Source: Rhizomys pruinosus (Eukaryota; Chordata; Mammalia; Rodentia; Spalacidae). Taken from it: a stretch of DNA of 64,000 nucleotides. The DNA is taken from NCBI GenBank assembly GCA_009823505.1, contig VZQC01010403.1:224990-288989 (forward strand), written 5' to 3'. Under the pieces are notes generated by a model. It made no database searches. It saw nothing but the letters and a program-made list of their open reading frames with translations, and was not told where the DNA came from. Below, piece after piece: positions 31,060 to 42,930 of this stretch (positions are counted from its first letter, which is position 1; every line of letters begins with the position of its first letter). The translations under genes were made by a program, and so were the position numbers.

Positions 31060-31900
31060 GATATTTATTACTGTCTGTATTATATGAACAATTAAGCAAT
31101 TAAGAGCACTAAGATGCTACTATCATGGTGTGAAAGGGAAAAAACCCCAACGCTATACATGTATATATACAAATATATAACAAAATAGAGTACTTAAAAG
31201 TAAGTATAGAGAACTTGTAAAATATGTAGATATAACATAAAGTATGTATAAATTAAGCATAAACCAAATAAACATCATTATCTCATACATGCACACAGGA
31301 ACTTGCATTCTTTTCAGAGGCTGAAGGCTGCACATTTTGGAGCAATCCAGTTCTAGCTGGACCTATTCCAGTTGAATTTAGAGAAACCTACCTGGGTGGC
31401 TGATTAAATTGTTCATTCTCCAAGGTGGTAGGCAGAGTGCTAAGCGAGTCCTCTGCTATTTACAGATGGCCTTGAGTAGCCGTCAGCGTCAATGTGATGC
31501 CCTTTTAGCTGATTCAGCTCCATCCCAAGCTACCAGTGCACTCAGGACCGTCTACCATTCTTATATCTGTGCATGTGGATGGCCACTCCTTTTCAGAACA
31601 GCCCAGGAGCCCAGGGGAAGCTACTGTAGGATATTGGGTTGCATGGATTTGGTGGGACTCTCCCTTTAGTTTGAGTGCTCAGTTGAACTGGGAAAAAGTG
31701 TGTGTGTGTTGTGGTGACAGGGCTAGTGGGATGGCCCAGATAGGGTTGCAGTGTATCAGGGGATGTTGGGAGAATCCAGGGGCTGGTGCTGAAGGCCGTA
31801 CATTCCTGAACAAGCTGGTTCTGGTGGACTCTGCTCTAATCAAGTTTAGGGAGAGATATCTGATGCAGCAGATTAAAAGTGGGGGATTGGGTGGATGAAG
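31060..31900. other. Single-copy DNA, AT-rich then mixed, no gene seen
   Basis: 31060-31270 is AT-rich with many 'tatata' steps. 31400-31900 holds 86- and 120-codon overlapping plus frames without recognisable domains or splice context. Confidence 0.35.
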
Positions 31901-31904
31901 CCAA

Positions 31905-32125
31905 GTAAAATTTTTAATTTCTTTTCATTTTATGGGCATGAGCATTTTGCCTGCATATATGTAAATGCACCTATGTTGTGAAATGCCTGTTGAGGTCAAA
32001 AGAGGGAGTCAGATTCCCTGGAGTTAGAGATGGTTGTCAGCTGCCATGTGGGTCGGGGAACTGAACCCAGGTCCTCTGCAAGAGCAGGCAGTGCTCTTAA
32101 CCTCTGAGTCATCTCTCCAGCTCCA
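31905..32125 (-). mobile_element. B2/B3-type SINE, older
   Basis: Reverse: 'gcatgagcattttgcctgcatatatg', 'gctgccatgtgggtcggggaactgaacccaggtcctctgcaagagcagg', 'aacctctgagtcatctctccag'. Confidence 0.88.
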
Positions 32126-32129
32126 CCAA

Positions 32130-32858
32130 CTATGCTTTTTGAGAATCACTCAAGACAAAATGGTCGGAAAAATTTCCTTGGGGATTCTAATGCACAGACA
32201 CCGCAGAAGCTTCTTGCCTGGGAGTCTTACAGAATGATGTGAGTGATAAACCAGACAGAGCAAGAATGCGTGACTTCGAATAAATGAATGTTTCTATGCA
32301 ACGGCCCGAGAAGCAAGGGGGATAACTGGGTGCACAGGTAACTTGACACATGGTAAGAGCCAGTCAGTCATCATGATTCCAAGCAGCCCCAGCCATGCCA
32401 TCCTCCCATCCCTCAAGTGATATCACTGAGTCAGGGGTCACGGAAACATGACTGCACCTGATTTACATACACTTGAAGCAGCTTTGTAGAATATTATGCT
32501 AATGGATAGCATGAACCAATGGGTAGCTAAGGAGAGATGGTCCCAGCAGCTCAGGAGCAGAGAGGAAGCGGGGACCTTGGGGCCCATCTAAATCTGGGTC
32601 TTGCTGGGAGGGTGGGCTCCTTGGAGACCATGAACATATCTCTTAGGGCAAAACCACCATCTCAACCATGCCCAAGTGCTAGCTGCCTCTTTCTGCAAGG
32701 GAAACAGGCTTCAAAGTACTTCTTCATGATGTGCAGCTTTCAATTTCTTGCAAAATTACCCCAAGAGCTAGTGAATCAGACTTCATTCCCCCCTCACTGC
32801 ACCCCTGCCCTACTTGAGGAAGAACAAAGGAGAGAGTAATTTGCAGTATGTTAAAGGC
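32130..32858. other. Single-copy DNA, no gene seen
   Basis: No repeat or exon recognised. A 100-codon plus frame at 32537 has no family resemblance. Confidence 0.35.
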
Positions 32859-32861
32859 TGC

Positions 32862-33215
32862 ATCAGTTACTTTTGCATGCTGTAACCAAATACCCGGAAG
32901 AAGCAACATAAGGAGAAGGGAACATTTCAGCTCACAGTTTCAGTCCATGGAGGTGGGCAAGCGGCCAAGGCTGCATTCACACCATAGCAAGCTAGGGTGC
33001 AGAGAAAGGGAAATGTCCACATCCACAGGCTTTCTCCTTTGTCCCTTTCATTCTGTCCAGTCCTCCACTCCATGGGGTTATGCTTCCATGTTCAAAGTTA
33101 GTCTTAGTGCTTTAGCTAATCTAGCCTGGAAATGCCCTCAGATACGCCCAGAGATGCGCTCCACTGAACTCCTAGGTGATTTTTACATCCAGTCAAGTCG
33201 ACAGTGAAACTAATC
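32862..33215 (+). mobile_element. Rodent medium-reiterated repeat
   Basis: 'catcagttacttttgcatgctgtaaccaaatacccgg', 'ggaacatttcagctcacagtttcagtccatgg', ending 'tacatccagtcaagtcgacagtgaaactaatca'. The start and end motifs match those at 36728-37125 and 48005-48425. Confidence 0.65.
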
Positions 33216-33219
33216 ATCA

Positions 33220-34680
33220 TGAAAGCCTCTCCTGTTGGCTCTGTCCCACTTGGGCAGGGCAGTGGGCTGGGAGTGGCCTGGTAAGCAGCCACCAGGTAGA
33301 AAGGCCTCATCTCTATCCAGGGACTGCAGGGTCATCCTAGGCTCATACAGAAGGTGTAGTGGGAAAGCCTTAGCCTTGCTCCTGATGCTGTCGGCTTGTC
33401 TTCTCTGGTGGTCCTCATAAACCAAGCCTGTGGGTGGCCTGGCTGCTCAGGGGGCTGCCTTATTCATGGGGAGATTCATTGAACTTCCATCACTGATCTG
33501 CATCGCAAAACTCACGTTCCAAATGAATGCTGTGACTTTTCACATATGGGGCTTCTGCCTGATGCGACAGCATAGCATACCTAGAAGTAAAGAAGACAGT
33601 GTCCAAGATACATGGGACTCAAGGGGCTAATGTGTGTTTGCTCTGATGCTGATCTTTCACCACAGCCCTGCGATCCCTATCAATTGCAGTAGAAAGCAAC
33701 CTGAGTGCCTCTCTGGCATGTGTATCACATCGGTTTACAGAGGGGAAACGGACTGACATGATGTGGGAGAAAAAACCAGGGTCACAGAGGCTGGGCAGCT
33801 CTACCAGGGGAACTTGAGCTCCTGGCGCTCGAATGTCACCCGGATGTCTTGTGAGTATCCCACGCAGACACAGAATCTGCACAGACATTCTCAAATAGGG
33901 AAAACCCAGGAATAATCCTAACAGCAATAACTGCAAAAATGAAAACATTGCATTTAATAGTGAGGACCCCTCACGGGATGGCTCTTTTTTTTGTTTTGTT
34001 TAATTCACAGCTACTCTATAAGCACTTCCTGAATGCATGAATGATAAAATAATACCCATGGTATGGTTTTTCAGAATGATAGGCAACCACAGAGAACTCT
34101 GTGGAGCACAGATTCTGGGTGTCAAGCTGAGAGATGATGTTCGACTCTTACACACCTCCCTGTAGGATCAGGTCCCTGCATGTGAACCGGATGCCTGAGG
34201 ACCAGCACAGCCCTGTGTCCTACTGCAGGAAGGCTCACAACATCCATCTGTCCTCTCCATCACTCGCTGCACCCGGGCCCTGGCCAGTGATGTAGGTTGC
34301 AAAGACTTGAAACTCCTTAGACACAGGTTCCACTTCCTCGGGCATCACTGAGTACCTAGTCACCTCACTATCACGGAACAGCCACTCCAGGTCTGAGCTG
34401 CCTCCTGGTCCCCATCTCTGAGTTGCTATGAAATCTTAACAGTTGGAATCTATTAAGCATTGCTGAGTTAAACCCCATTTTTGAATTCAGAGATTAAAGA
34501 AAGACTACTTAGGACAGTTGTCATGAGTTCTGTAAGCCTGATTCTGAAGCATGCAGTTTGAGATCTTCCCTCAGTCTTTCTATCTTTCCTTCCTCCTTCC
34601 TTCCTTCTCTTCATGATTTCAGCCCCAACAATAATGGCTTAATGAAGTGTTTGGTGCACTTGTTTAAAACTTATTTTCCT
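33220..34680. other. Mostly single-copy DNA, no gene seen
   Basis: A MIR-like phrase lies at about 33720-33815 ('cggtttacagaggggaaacggactga ... gggtcacagaggctggg'). Frames on either strand show no recognised domain. Confidence 0.35.
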
Positions 34681-34684
34681 TTTT

Positions 34685-35765
34685 TTTTTTTGACTTTTCT
34701 ACTTTCCTTTCTTTTTAATAAAATACTTTTATTGATGTTTGTGTATTTCATACATCATTTCTCAGTCCAACTTAGACACATTTCCTTTTCCATGCCCCCC
34801 ACCCCACCCCAGTTCATGCATTCTGCCGTACATGTCTTGCATCTTTTTCTCAGTCTTTTTAAAGCTTTTCTCTACAGAGGTTTATTGTTTTGGGCAGAAG
34901 TTAACTGTTTCAGTCAGTTCTTTGACTCAGTCCTTATGTTGGTCCCTTCCATTTGTATTGTTCCAAAATATGCCTATATAAACATCACATATACACCAAA
35001 ATTATGACATCTGAAAATAAACTGTATGTTAATTCCAAAATATGTTTAGGGATTCACATTTTTCCCTTTAATTTTATATTACTGTAAAATATGACTATAT
35101 ACCTTCCACCCATTTAGTGCAATGAAAAAGTCTGAAAATAAGTGATAAGTTAATTCTAGAGCCCGTTAAGGGATTCACATTATAACAAACAGCACAGTTG
35201 CTTTCACATAAAAAGAAATATAACATTTACATTGCTCAGCTTGCCTCTCCACTAGGGATTTAGTGCTAACATCCACAAATGAGGGTTTGTTTTTCTGGGA
35301 CTGTGTTACTTCACTTAGCATAATGGCTTGGAGTTCCATCCATTTACCTGCAAATTTCATGATGTCATCTTTCTTTTCCACTGAATAGAACTCCATTGTG
35401 TAGATGTACCACATTTTCTCTATTCACTCGTCAGTTGAGGGGCATTTGGGTTGGTTCCAGCTCTTTGGTATTGTGAAGAGAGTTGCAATAAACATAGATG
35501 CATGTATCTTTGTGGTAGGATGAGTCTTGTGGGTATATACCCTGGAATGGTTTGGCTGGGTCAGGTGGTAGGCTCATTAGGCTCATTTTGAGTCTTTTAA
35601 GGCTCTCCACACTGTTTTCCACATGGCCTCTACAATGGTCTATATTCCTATCTATATCAGCAGCTAAGGTTTTGGGGAGATCTTTTGGGGCATAGCATTG
35701 TTGAGACCCTTTTTTTCTTCCTTCTAACTTTCTTTTTCTTTTTTTTTTTCCCCTTCTAACTTTCA
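34685..35765 (-). mobile_element. L1 3' end: 3'UTR plus ORF2 C terminus
   Basis: Antisense L1 begins with the poly-A side at 34680 ('aataaaatacttttattgatg'), continues through 'catgccccccaccccacccc', then the 3'UTR and the ORF2 tail. The minus strand at 35414-35175 reads MWYIYTMEFYSVEKKDDIMK, the hallmark L1 ORF2 C-terminal motif, and onward to LSEVTQSQK. Immediately upstream is a broken PFQGIYPQDSSYHKDTC reading. 5'-truncated at about 35765, so it cannot retrotranspose. Confidence 0.9.
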
Positions 35766-35769
35766 ACCA

Positions 35770-36722
35770 AATGTTGAAAACTGAGAGGAGACTGAAAATG
35801 ATTGAGAACTCAAAATACTGTAAGAATATGTTAATCCAGCCACAAAAGTATAAAATAAAATATATCTTATAGGTCTCCAGAGGATTGTGTATAATGTCAA
35901 ACTGATCATAAACAGTAGCTTGGAAAATGAAATTTTTTATTATTTTTTATGACAGAAATTCAGAACCTGAAATAAATATGCAAGCAGCAATTCACACAGG
36001 CATAAAACTTACCTTCAGATAGTATAAAAACCAACCAACTGGCACACTTCTTTATCATGTGCAGATTTTAGTTAATGTTGGCAGTGTACAAAAGGTTTAT
36101 GGGCATAGGAAAAAAAAAAGCACATTCTGCACTTGAAGGGACGTGGATGAGTGTGGACTGAGTCTTACGATTCTGTGCAATTCCCCTTAGCTGGATGGTC
36201 TCTGTCCTTAAGTGACACAGTGGGTTCACTTTCACAGCCACTGCAGGTGTGACCCCCCCACTTTCAGTGCTCCAAGGAAAGATCCCCAAGGCAGGTACAT
36301 ACAGATAGCTCTTGGGTCTAAAAGTCTCTCTGGCTCAGCATCCTGGGACCATAACATTAAGAAACAGAGTGGTAAAGACTCAGTGCTGGGAATCCAGCTG
36401 CCCTCTGCTCACAGCCTATGAGGAAGGGATGAGGCTGAAGCTGCTGGAGCTGGGAGAGGCCTGGCTGTGCAGCCAGACACTTCACTTGCAATTTGTAATG
36501 GGATTACTGGATGTCAATATAATAAGTGATCTCAAGGAGGAGGATTATTCTGTGAAGGTCATGATTCTTTCCCTTTAGTCTTTTTATTCCTAAAATAGAT
36601 GAATTTAAATAAAAGGTACTCAACAGCTGCTCAGGCAGCCACATTTCTCTCCATATAAACACAACTTCTGCTTGGTTTCCAATTCCCAAGTTTGTATTAT
36701 TCCTCATCACTAGATTTCACTA
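35770..36722. other. Single-copy DNA, no gene seen
   Basis: AT-rich on the left, mixed on the right. Overlapping frames at 36212-36578 have no family resemblance. Confidence 0.35.
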
Positions 36723-36727
36723 GTTAG

Positions 36728-37125
36728 TTGGTGTCTTAGTATGATTTCGCTTGCTGTGACAAGACACTCTGACCAATACCAATTTGGGGGAGGAGAGGAT
36801 CGCCTGGGTCACAGTTTATCACTTAGGAGAGAAAGGTAGGACCTCAGGGCAGGAACCTGGAGGCAGGAGCTGAAGCACAGGCCATGGAGGAACATTGTTT
36901 ACTGCCTTGCTCCCCTGGGCCATGCCCAGCCTGCTTTCTTATACAATACAGAACAACCTGCCCAGGGGTGGCACTGCCTATAGTGGGCTGGACCCTCCCA
37001 TATCACCCAACACGCAAGAAGATGCCCCAGAGACATGGCCACTGGCCAGTCCAATGGAGGGAATTCTCCAATTGTGGCTCCTTCAACCCAGGTGTGTCAA
37101 GTTGACACTAAAGCTATCCAGCACA
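36728..37125 (+). mobile_element. Rodent medium-reiterated repeat, near full length
   Basis: Starts 'tggtgtcttagtatgatttcgcttgctgtgacaagacactctgacc', continues 'gggcaggaacctggaggcaggagctgaagcacaggccatggagg', 'gcctgctttcttatacaata', and ends 'ggtgtgtcaagttgacactaaagctatccagcacag'. This family is common in rodents. The 84-codon frames inside are part of the repeat, not genes. Confidence 0.75.
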
Positions 37126-37129
37126 GTTA

Positions 37130-37910
37130 GAATTAGCTGGAAGTAGCTGAGCATCAGGGGCTTGGTAGAGACAAGAAGACCTCAGCAGTGCCTGGAAGCC
37201 CTGGGCACATCCATCCCTCAGTTGCAAATGGGGGACCCTCCGCTCTGAGGGTTGCAATGGACCCACTGCAGTGGAAGCTGGGAAGATGACCCAAAGTAGA
37301 GATGAAATCCATAGAGTTGGGATCAGGGCAGCAGGCTGTAAAAGAGGAAGGGCAGAGATGCTTAGTGGTTAAAGTCCTTGCAACCTCAACTGTGGTCTCG
37401 ATAATCCTGATATCTTTGTGTCTTCTGCTCAGCTACGAAGTGCTCCTTGGCTCTTTCTTATGTTCATAGCCAGGCTCTTTGCAACACACAGGTGGAAGCC
37501 ACTCTAGTTTCTATTCGTGGACAACATGGGGAAATACACAGAGTTACTCAGTCTTACAAGGAAGGAAGTTCTATGCATGCTTCATGCATGAAACTTAAAG
37601 AGATGTGCCAGTCACAAAAGATACATATTGTGCGATTCCACTTAGTATCAGTTACCTAGAATACTCAAACTCAGAGGCAGAAGGCAGATTGGTATTTGTC
37701 GGGTGCTGGAGGAGAAAGTGGCGAGTTAGCATTCAGTGGGAGTAGTTTCTGTTGGGACAAAGAAACGTTCTGTAGATGTGGCAATGATGATGAAACAATA
37801 TAAATGTACCTAGTGCCACTACCTGTGCACTTAAAAAGGTTAAGTAGGATTTTATATTGTGTTTTTCACTATAATGATTACGATTTTTGGAAAAATGCTT
37901 GCTGCTATAT
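37130..37910. other. Single-copy DNA, no gene seen
   Basis: One phrase (37600-37810: 'gtgcgattccacttagtatcagttacctagaatactcaaactcagagg', 'gcgagttagcattcagtgggag') may be an ancient repeat, but no name can be given. Confidence 0.3.
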
Positions 37911-37914
37911 ACAG

Positions 37915-38310
37915 CATTGTAATGGCTAGTTTTAATTGCCAGTTCAGCACAGGCCAGAGCCACCTGAGAAGTGAGTCTCAATGAGAGATTGTCTAGATTA
38001 GGTTAGCTTGTGGGCATGTCTGTGGGGGATTGTCTTGATTACTAGTGTTAACTGATGTGGGAAGACAGTCCACTGTGGGTGGCACCACTCCCAAGGCAGG
38101 GGGTCCTGGACCGTGTGCGTGTGGAGCTCATGTTGGCATTTATTCCCTCTCTGCCCTTGACTGTGCATGCCATGAGATTGGCTGCTCCATGTTCCTGCCT
38201 TGACTTTTCCACAATGATGGAATGTAATCTGAATTGTAAGGCAAATAAACCTTTTCTCCCTTAAGTTGCTTTTGTGCCAGGGTGTTTTTTTCCCTGGCAC
38301 CAGAAATGAA
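37915..38310 (+). mobile_element. Medium-reiterated rodent repeat
   Basis: 'ttgtaatggctagttttaattgcc', 'attgtcttgattactagtgttaactgatgtgggaagac', 'tggcaccactcccaaggcagggggtcctgga', 'aaataaaccttttctcccttaagttgcttttgtgccagggtg'. Same family as 28725 and 43835. Confidence 0.75.
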
Positions 38311-38314
38311 AATA

Positions 38315-39168
38315 TGATGAGTGTGTACAGTAGTACTCATCTGGGACCCCTCATGTTCAGACTTTCTTGGGAGGAGAAGTGAGCTCACTGAGTCAGGAGG
38401 CCTAGGACGTTTCCCTCCACTCTGAACTTGGTTGAGGTCTCTAACTTCATTTTCATTATTCCTGATGGCTCTTTTAATACTTACTGAATGAGTAAAGAAC
38501 TGAATTTGGATGTGACAGTGGTTGGATATAAGATATGTTAATTCCTTGGATCTCTATGTGGCCTGTACTCCTAGTCTTTGGTTGGAACCAGAGGATGGCT
38601 TGTTGAAAAGCTGAAGAGAGTATCTTTCAGGCCTCCCTGAAAATGAAGCCGCATCCCTACTCTCTGCTAAATGAGGATTTAAACTCAGCAGGCCCCTGAC
38701 CTTTGGCCTCCAAATTGGCCATGGCGTTCCAATAACGCATTCTTCTTTGGTCTGGTGCAGAACCACTATGAAGGGCTGCAAAGAAAACTTCTTAACCATC
38801 CATAGTGCTTGAAAAGTTGTCCATCATTTATACTTTTCTTGGGTTAACAGTTTGTTATTGTAAATGAATAAGCACAATTATCTTAGAATTAACTTTTGTC
38901 TTAGAACTGCCTAACTTTGACCTGTGAGACCAGCAGCTTTTGAAGGTGAGTAACTTTCTGAACTAGCATGAGCTTCAGTTTCCTTACCTGTAAGGTGTAG
39001 ATAACAAGCACGTCCCAGATGTTGCTGTCTAGATTCAATGAGAAATCATGTGTAGGATTCATGGAAATCTTTGAGGCACTGAAGAGGAACTTGAGAGTTG
39101 TTAATGTTTTCTCTTATTCATGTTTTGAGGTGAGCAATGTGGTGAGATTTCTGTTCTTCTACACACCA
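38315..39168. other. Single-copy DNA with a MIR remnant, no gene seen
   Basis: 'gagcttcagtttccttacctgtaaggtgtagataac ... ctagattcaatgagaaatc' at about 38965-39085 has the MIR core layout ('cctcagtttcctcatctgtaaaatgggg'). The rest is unassigned. Confidence 0.5.
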
Positions 39169-39187
39169 AGGCATCTCTAGTTTTCTT

Positions 39188-39451
39188 TTTTTTTTAAAAA
39201 AAAATTTTTTTTTATTAATTAATTTTATTTATTTTTGTATGTGTACGAGTGTACTGTCTGCATGTAGGTTTGTGCACCCATGTCGTGCAATGCCGCGGAG
39301 GTCAGAAGAGGGTGTCGGATTCCCCTGGAACTGGAGTTCTGGAATTGGAGTTTCAGACGGTTCTCGGCCGCCATGTGGGTGCTGGGGATCGAACCTGGGT
39401 CCTCTGTAAGAGCGGTCGGCACTCTTAACCGCTAGGCTATCTCTCCAGCCC
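39188..39451 (-). mobile_element. B2 SINE, duplicated subfamily, 14-nt variant ('ttcagac' type)
   Basis: TSD ggcatctctagttttctt at 39170-39187 and 39452-39469 (18 bp, exact). The internal duplication is 3 nt shorter than in its relatives (ctggagtt ctggaattggagtt). Long A/T-rich tail. Confidence 0.98.
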
Positions 39452-39469
39452 GGCATCTCTAGTTTTCTT

Positions 39470-39833
39470 TCAGTATTTGGATCACCTGAAGTAATACATG
39501 TACTTGTATTTTTGTTAGAATGAAAAAAATTATTTGTCTTTAAAGACAAATATATTCTCCAGCAAACTCTTATTCTGCATCTTAGTATATGTTCATACTC
39601 TATTTAAAGTATATTTCTAGTGTTCAAACTCCAGCAAGGCATTTGTAGAACCAGATATCCAGGCACAGGGATCTATTTACTTGCTGCTTGTGTCTGATTC
39701 TCAGGTGCTGGAAGTGGGAGGGTTCTCGCTGCCAGATCTCTAACACCAGGGAAGTCAAACCCTCCACTAGGGATGCTTCTGGAAAGCTAGAAAAATGCTG
39801 AAACTTCTACATCATCAAAAGGAGAAGTATCTT
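39470..39833. other. Single-copy DNA, no gene seen
   Basis: AT-rich start with an imperfect 'tttgtctttaaagacaaa' palindrome at 39533-39550. No exon recognised. Confidence 0.4.
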
Positions 39834-39850
39834 CTCCTATCCCTTTTCTT

Positions 39851-40087
39851 TTTTATTTTATTATTTTTGTATGTGTATAAATGTATTGTGTGCATGCAAG
39901 TTTGTACACCCGTGTCGTGCAATGCTGCGGAGTTCAGAAGAGGGTGTCGGATTCCCCTGGAACTGGAGTTCTCCTGGAATTGGAGTTTCAGACGGTTCTC
40001 AGCTGCCATGTGGGTGCTGGGGATCGAACCCGGGTCCTCTGTAAGAGCGGTCGGCGCTCTCAACCGTTAGGCCATCTCTCCAGCCCC
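39851..40087 (-). mobile_element. B2 SINE, duplicated subfamily ('ttcagac' type)
   Basis: TSD ctcctatcccttttctt at 39834-39850 and 40088-40104 (17 bp, exact). Full 17-nt duplication. Confidence 0.98.
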
Positions 40088-40286
40088 CTCCTATCCCTTT
40101 TCTTATGGTGCTTTTATCGAGAAAAGACTTTTTTCAAATACTTCCTTTATTCCTTTACTTTATACTTCTAAATGCAAAATTATTTTTAAAATTTGTTTTT
40201 TGAGACAATTATTCATACACACATGTTTATACTTCAATTTTTTATTTTTTAGACTTTGTTTTTATTATGTCTACATGTGTTTTTTA

Positions 40287-40520
40287 AAAACTTTTTAAAA
40301 TTAATTAATTTATTATTTTTTATGTGTATGAGTGTACTGTCTGCATGTAAGTTGGTGCACCTGTGTTGTGCAATGCTTCGGAGGTCAGAAGAGGGTGTCG
40401 GATTCCCCTGGAACTGGAGTTAAAGACGGTTCTTAGCCACCATGTGGGTGCTGGGAATTGAACCCGGGTCCTCTGCAAGAGCCGTCGGTGCTCTTTACCA
40501 CTGAGCCATCTCTCCAGCCC
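40287..40520 (-). mobile_element. B2 SINE, non-duplicated subfamily
   Basis: TSD ctacatgtgtttttta at 40271-40286 and 40521-40536 (16 bp, exact). 'ggaactggagttaaagacggttcttagcc' without duplication. Confidence 0.98.
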
Positions 40521-40536
40521 CTACATGTGTTTTTTA

Positions 40537-40685
40537 TGTGTGTGTGTGTATGTGCACATGATGGCAGTGCCTGTTGAGGCCAGAAGAAGATGTGGAATCC
40601 CCAAAATGGGTGCTGGGAACTGAACTCAGGTCCTTTGGAAGAACAGTAAACACTTTTAACCACTGTGCCATCTCTCTAGCCTCAT
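40537..40685 (-). mobile_element. B3-type SINE
   Basis: Reverse: 'ggcagtgcctgttgaggccagaagaagatg', 'gggtgctgggaactgaactcaggtcctttggaagaacag', 'aaccactgtgccatctctctagcctc'. The B2 at 40287-40520 inserted at its tail side. Confidence 0.85.
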
Positions 40686-40703
40686 TTCTACATGTAAACA
40701 TAC

Positions 40704-40704
<1 letters not shown>

Positions 40705-40736
<32 letters not shown>
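40705..40736. repeat. (CA)n microsatellite
   Basis: About 16 CA units. Confidence 0.96.
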
Positions 40737-40737
<1 letters not shown>

Positions 40738-40754
40738 TGTCATTCTTCAGGCAC

Positions 40755-40965
40755 CATCCTCTGTTTTGTGACAGGGCCTCTCATTGGCCTGGTACTGGGG
40801 ATTGGGACAGGCTGGCCTGCCAGTGAGCCCCAGGGGATTGTCATGTCTCTGCCTCTCCAGAGCTGGGATTAAATACACCACTGCTCCTGGATTTTTGCAC
40901 AGGTTTTGAGGTTCTCATGGTTGGACAGCAAGCATTCTATAGACTGAGCTGTCTCCACAGGCCTA
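40755..40965 (-). mobile_element. B4-type SINE
   Basis: Reverse: 'tgtgacagggcctctcattggcctgg', 'caggctggcctgccagtgagccccaggg', 'ctgagctgtctccacaggcct'. Confidence 0.8.
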
Positions 40966-41640
40966 AACATTTTTCTATGTTAATTTCTCTTGAGTTAATA
41001 CATGAGTTTAATGTCTGGGTCATGGTGCAGGGCATGCTCAGCTTTACACAAAGTTAGTCAAAAAAACTGTACCATTTTAAAGTTTTTTTGTTATTTATTT
41101 ATTTATTTTTTATTTGTATGAGTGTACTGTCTGCATGTAGGTTGGTGCACCATGTTGTGGAATGCTGTGGAGGTCAGAAGAGGGCATTGGATTCCCCTGG
41201 AACTGGAGTTAAAGACAGTTCTTAGCCAGCATGTGGGTGCTGGGAATTGAACCTGGGTCCTCTGCAAGAGCGGTCGGTGCTCTTAACCTCTGAGCCATCT
41301 CTCCAGCCCCCCATTTTATAGTTTTAACAAAGCCTGAGGACTCTAGCTGTTCCAGGTCTTTGCCAACATTTAATGTTGTAGGGAATTTTAATTTTTAGTT
41401 ATTCTATTAGGTGTACAATGGCATCTCAGTATGAGTTTTGTGTATAGTTCTCTGACAGGCAATAATGTTGAACACTTTTGCATCAGCTATTTGCATCTTC
41501 TTTTATGAAATGTCTAATTCTACTGGTTTGTCATTTTATGTTGATTTCTAAGACTTCTTTTTATATCCTGGAAATAATTCTTTGATGGATATGTGCTTTG
41601 CAAATATTTCCTCACAACCTGTGGCTTGAAAAATTACTAA
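40966..41640 (-). mobile_element. Old L1M ORF2/3' region, split by a B2
   Basis: Antisense of old mammal-wide L1: 'aaaactgtaccatttta' before and 'ccaggtctttgccaacatttaatgtt', 'aggtgtacaatggcatctcagtat', 'gatggatatgtgctttgcaaatatttcctcacaacctgtggcttg' after the B2. The spacing of these motifs matches the L1M consensus. Confidence 0.75.
41087..41310 (-). mobile_element. B2 SINE, non-duplicated subfamily
   Basis: TSD ccattttaaagtttt at 41072-41086 and ccattttatagtttt at 41311-41325 (one mismatch in 15). 'ggaactggagttaaagacagttcttagcc'. Confidence 0.96.
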
Positions 41641-41644
41641 GAAC

Positions 41645-41915
41645 TCATGCCAATTCTATCATTTAAAAATGAGTTAGACTCTAAACACAAAAGGGAGAGG
41701 AAATGATCCAGTTATAGGAAAACAAGATGCGTAAGTCTCTTCAAGGAATGCATTCTGAATTCTCTCTATTTCAAAGGCAGAGCCCACAAATCACTGGGGA
41801 AGAAAAGGTGGGAATGGAAGCTGATGACTCCCCAGAAACATTTCCCAAGCATTGTCACCCTAACATGGGTGCATATTTTCAAGTAACTTACACATAGTTT
41901 GTTTGCATTTTACCT
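41645..41915. other. Single-copy DNA, no gene seen
   Basis: No repeat or exon recognised. Confidence 0.35.
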
Positions 41916-42023
41916 AAACATATGTTTTCTTATATATTTTATTTTAATAGTCTTATTAGCATATATTAAGTATACACAGTAATAGATTTCATTATGATCT
42001 ATACATGTATACAAAATGGGCTT

Positions 42024-42172
42024 TTTTTTTTTTTTTGAGAAAAGGTCTTCCTGTAGTTCAGGCTGGCCTGGAACTCACTTGTATACCAGGCTAGCCTTGA
42101 TCTTACAGAGATCTACCTACCTCTGTCACTTGGTTCTGAGTGCTAGGATTAAATCCATGTGTCACCATACCT
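42024..42172 (-). mobile_element. B1 SINE
   Basis: Reverse: T14, 'tttgagaaaaggtcttcctgtag', 'gtataccaggctagccttgatc', 'gtgtcaccatacctga'. Diverged. Confidence 0.85.
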
Positions 42173-42713
42173 GAGTATAATGGATTTGATCATATTCATC
42201 CATTACCTTCCCTGTCCCCTTCAGCCACTGATTCCTTTCCTCTTCTCGTCGGTCTGCCTTCTGCATTCATCTCTTTTTATTCTTTTCTTTTCTTTTTGTG
42301 CCCCAATTAGTTTTATTAGGGCTGTTTACAGGAGTAAGAGTGAGGCTTGTTTACAGGAACCTGAGCACCTTATCAGTGGCTTTATCACTGAAGAAAATGT
42401 CTCTTCCTCCTCCAGAAACCACTGACAAAACCCTCAGAGAGTGACTGGGTTTCTCAAGTCCCTCCTGTTTCTGTGACATAATATTGGCAGGCCTAATCTT
42501 GTGCAAGTCTTGTGCATGTAATCATAGCAGCCATGAGTTAAAGAGGGTGATGGCCATATCATGCCTTGAAGACAGCGCTCTAGACTGTTCCCACTCCATC
42601 TGGCTCTTATAGTCTTTCCACCTGCTCTTCTACAATGCTCCCTAAGCCTTGAAGTGGAGGCAGGGGTGATGGAAATGTCCCCTTTATGTGTGAGCACTCA
42701 ATAGTCACTTCTT

Positions 42714-42728
42714 TTTTTTTTTTTTTTT
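42714..42728 (-). mobile_element. Poly(T)-only insertion with 14-bp TSD
   Basis: aatagtcacttctt occurs at 42700-42713 and again at 42729-42742, separated only by T15. The L1 3'UTR sequence is otherwise continuous across it. Confidence 0.9.
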
Positions 42729-42779
42729 AATAGTCACTTCTTATCACTTTGGCTAGTACCTTAAAATATTTTGAATGAA

Positions 42780-42930
42780 GGCTGGGCGTGGTGGCACTCG
42801 CCTTTAATCCCAGCACTTGGGAGGCAGAGACAGGCGGATCTTTGTGAGTTCGAGGCCAGCCTGGTCTACAGGGTGAGTTCCAGGCCAGCTGGGACTAAAG
42901 GGAGACCCTGTCTCAAAAAACCAAAAAAAA
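42780..42930 (+). mobile_element. B1 SINE
   Basis: Forward, full length, with TSD attttgaatgaa at 42768-42779 and 42931-42942. Confidence 0.97.

Larger units (their letters stand above)
41920..42775 (-). mobile_element. L1 (Lx-like) 3'UTR, antisense, with nested insertions
   Basis: Antisense rodent L1 3'UTR: 'cattatgatctatacatgtatac' near the 3' tip, 'ctcttatagtctttccacctgctcttctacaatgctccctaagccttgaagtggaggcagg' and 'tgtgtgagcactcaatagtcacttc' further in. A B1 (42024-42172) and a pure poly(T) insertion (42714-42728) interrupt it. Confidence 0.8.
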
